Assembly: GCF_007197755.1 (NCBI RefSeq)
Contig: NZ_CP041636.1
Span: forward strand, 708,501 to 772,500
Length of the DNA stretch: 64,000 nucleotides
Reading direction: 5' to 3'
Source of the DNA: Ferrovibrio terrae
GTDB lineage: Bacteria > Pseudomonadota > Alphaproteobacteria > Ferrovibrionales > Ferrovibrionaceae
Numbering within the stretch: position 1 is the stretch's first letter; the number at the start of each line of letters is the position of its first letter. Shown here one piece after another: positions 63,293 to 64,000 of this stretch. Made by a program: the position numbers and the translations under genes. The notes under the pieces are model-generated. The model did not search any database. It was not told the DNA's origin and saw only the letters and a program-made list of their open reading frames with translations.

Positions 63293-63767
63293 GCGCTTGT
63301 TCGGTTTTCGCGGGATCAGTGGGATAGACGCCCCAGCGCAATCCTATCGGAAGCACCTCCCATTCGATCCTCAGCAAGCCTTGATAACGACTCAGCTGGC
63401 TCTCGATGGCTGCCACCAGTGGGCCGACATCCGCCGAGCGACAATATGCATCGCTTCTGTAGTCGAATGCTGGCATCCATGGCGGTAACCCAGCCTCCAT
63501 ACACGCCAGCATGGAAGCAAAAACACGTCCATGAACGATGAGGTCAGCCAGAATCGGCCGCAATACCCAACCGGCAGGAAGGTGCTCGGTGCTGGTCACC
63601 GCATCTTCCTGGCTTCGATAGACTGGCGCGGAGAGCAGCAGGTTTGGGCTGGTCGACCAGACATGTCGGGCAAACGGAAGGTCGGCAACACTCTGCTCTG
63701 GCTCACCTTCACCGAGATAGATGCCAAGATCCGGATGCCAAATTACGTGGAAGCCGTGTAGGCGCAT
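63249..63767 (-). CDS. Hypothetical protein encoded directly after the integrase
   Basis: A 172-residue protein: MRLHGFHVIWHPDLGIYLGE, SRSQEDA-like VYRSQEDAVTSTEHLP, and PPWMPAFDYRSDAYCRSADV. Its ATG begins three bases after the integrase stop, so they are co-transcribed, and its end overlaps the relaxase gene by 44 bp in convergent orientation. No family recognised; a role linked to the integrase is possible. Confidence 0.6.
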   Translation of the reverse strand: MRLHGFHVIWHPDLGIYLGEGEPEQSVADLPFARHVWSTSPNLLLSAPVYRSQEDAVTSTEHLPAGWVLRPILADLIVHGRVFASMLACMEAGLPPWMPAFDYRSDAYCRSADVGPLVAAIESQLSRYQGLLRIEWEVLPIGLRWGVYPTDPAKTEQALIARDRQDASAYWH

Positions 63768-63770
63768 GGA

Positions 63771-64000
63771 TTATCCCAGCTCCTTAGCGATATCTTCCGG
63801 CCGCAACTGGGTGTAGCGCTTCAGCATCTGCAGCGTTTGATGCCCTGTTATAGCAGAGACCTTCATCATATCGAATCCGCGTTCAAAAAAGCGACTGGTC
63901 GCCTCATGCCGCAGATCGTGAAAGGTCAGCCCCACGATATCGGCACGCAGGCAGGCCCGCTCAAAAGCTTGCGTGACACCGTCTCCGGTGATCGGGAATA
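63771..64000 (-). CDS. Tyrosine recombinase/integrase, C-terminal part only
   Basis: The window holds the last 75 or so codons. They include the R-box LTFHDLRHEATSRFFERGFD, SAITGHQTLQMLKRY with the catalytic histidine and the nucleophile tyrosine, and the end TQLRPEDIAKELG. The N-terminus lies beyond the edge. It is the expected enzyme for integration at the tRNA-fMet site, whose 3' fragment is at 8680-8726. By analogy the intact tRNA should follow soon after the N-terminal end of this gene. Confidence 0.85.
   Translation of the reverse strand, partial: FPITGDGVTQAFERACLRADIVGLTFHDLRHEATSRFFERGFDMMKVSAITGHQTLQMLKRYTQLRPEDIAKELG

Noticed and set aside
1..64000. CRISPR arrays
   Set aside because: No regularly spaced direct repeats of 25-40 bp were seen, and no cas genes. 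The Cas4-like cysteine cluster belongs to the AddB-like nuclease.
1..64000. Complete insertion sequences
   Set aside because: No transposase with a DDE or HUH signature and no paired terminal repeats were recognised.

Overview
The window reads as alphaproteobacterial DNA of moderately high G+C, probably from a metabolically versatile Rhodospirillales-like or Rhizobiales-like bacterium. Evidence is the AepXVW-type phosphonate transporter with a fused permease, the alphaproteobacterial initiator tRNA fragment, and BadH/BadI/AliB relatives close to those of Rhodopseudomonas. The genus cannot be fixed from this sequence alone.

Region 1 (1-8.2 kb) looks like resident chromosome: an aldehyde dehydrogenase cut by the window edge, a glutamine-synthetase-like ligase and an inositol-monophosphatase/HisN-like phosphatase on the minus strand, then a plus-strand operon for a 2-aminoethylphosphonate-type ABC importer (binding protein, ATPase, fused permease) ending in a DeoR regulator.

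Region 2 (8.2-9.3 kb) is an island boundary. It holds a frameshifted remnant of a tyrosine integrase, an intrinsic terminator, and the 3' half of an initiator tRNA-fMet gene without its 5' half, followed by about 600 bp of non-coding DNA with integrase-arm-like direct repeats. A tyrosine integrase running off the right edge (63,771-64,000) is the expected partner, so most of the window probably lies inside one large integrated element.

Region 3 (9.3-48.5 kb) is a catabolic block: EtfAB, an mmsA/acyl-CoA dehydrogenase/mmsB set, then about 25 genes for CoA-thioester breakdown. BadH-, AliB- and BadI-like genes in one operon point to ring oxidation and ring cleavage of cyclohexanecarboxyl-CoA-type alicyclic acids. 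Around them are further acyl-CoA dehydrogenases, hydratases, SDRs, a CitE-like lyase, a CoA-transferase, a thiolase with an HMG-CoA-synthase/DUF35 partner, a beta-keto acid cleavage enzyme, two CoA ligases, two MarR regulators and a Liv-type ABC importer. Short related sequences (GTACGCAAGC and ACCGTACCGTA) recur in front of at least six transcription units, which suggests one regulon.

Region 4 (48.5-58.6 kb) is the least familiar part. A probable nucleoid-associated (YejK/NdpA-like) protein overlaps a three-helix membrane protein. An AddB-like Fe-S nuclease, an AddA-like helicase-nuclease and a 173-residue protein of unknown function follow, all on the plus strand. This looks like a DNA-processing or defence module.

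Region 5 (58.5-64 kb) carries mobility functions: AlpA/excisionase-like and XRE-like DNA-binding proteins, small membrane proteins, a DEDDh exonuclease, a MobA/MobL-type relaxase and the integrase. No type IV secretion genes are visible in the window, so the element looks mobilizable rather than self-transmissible, unless such genes lie beyond the right edge.
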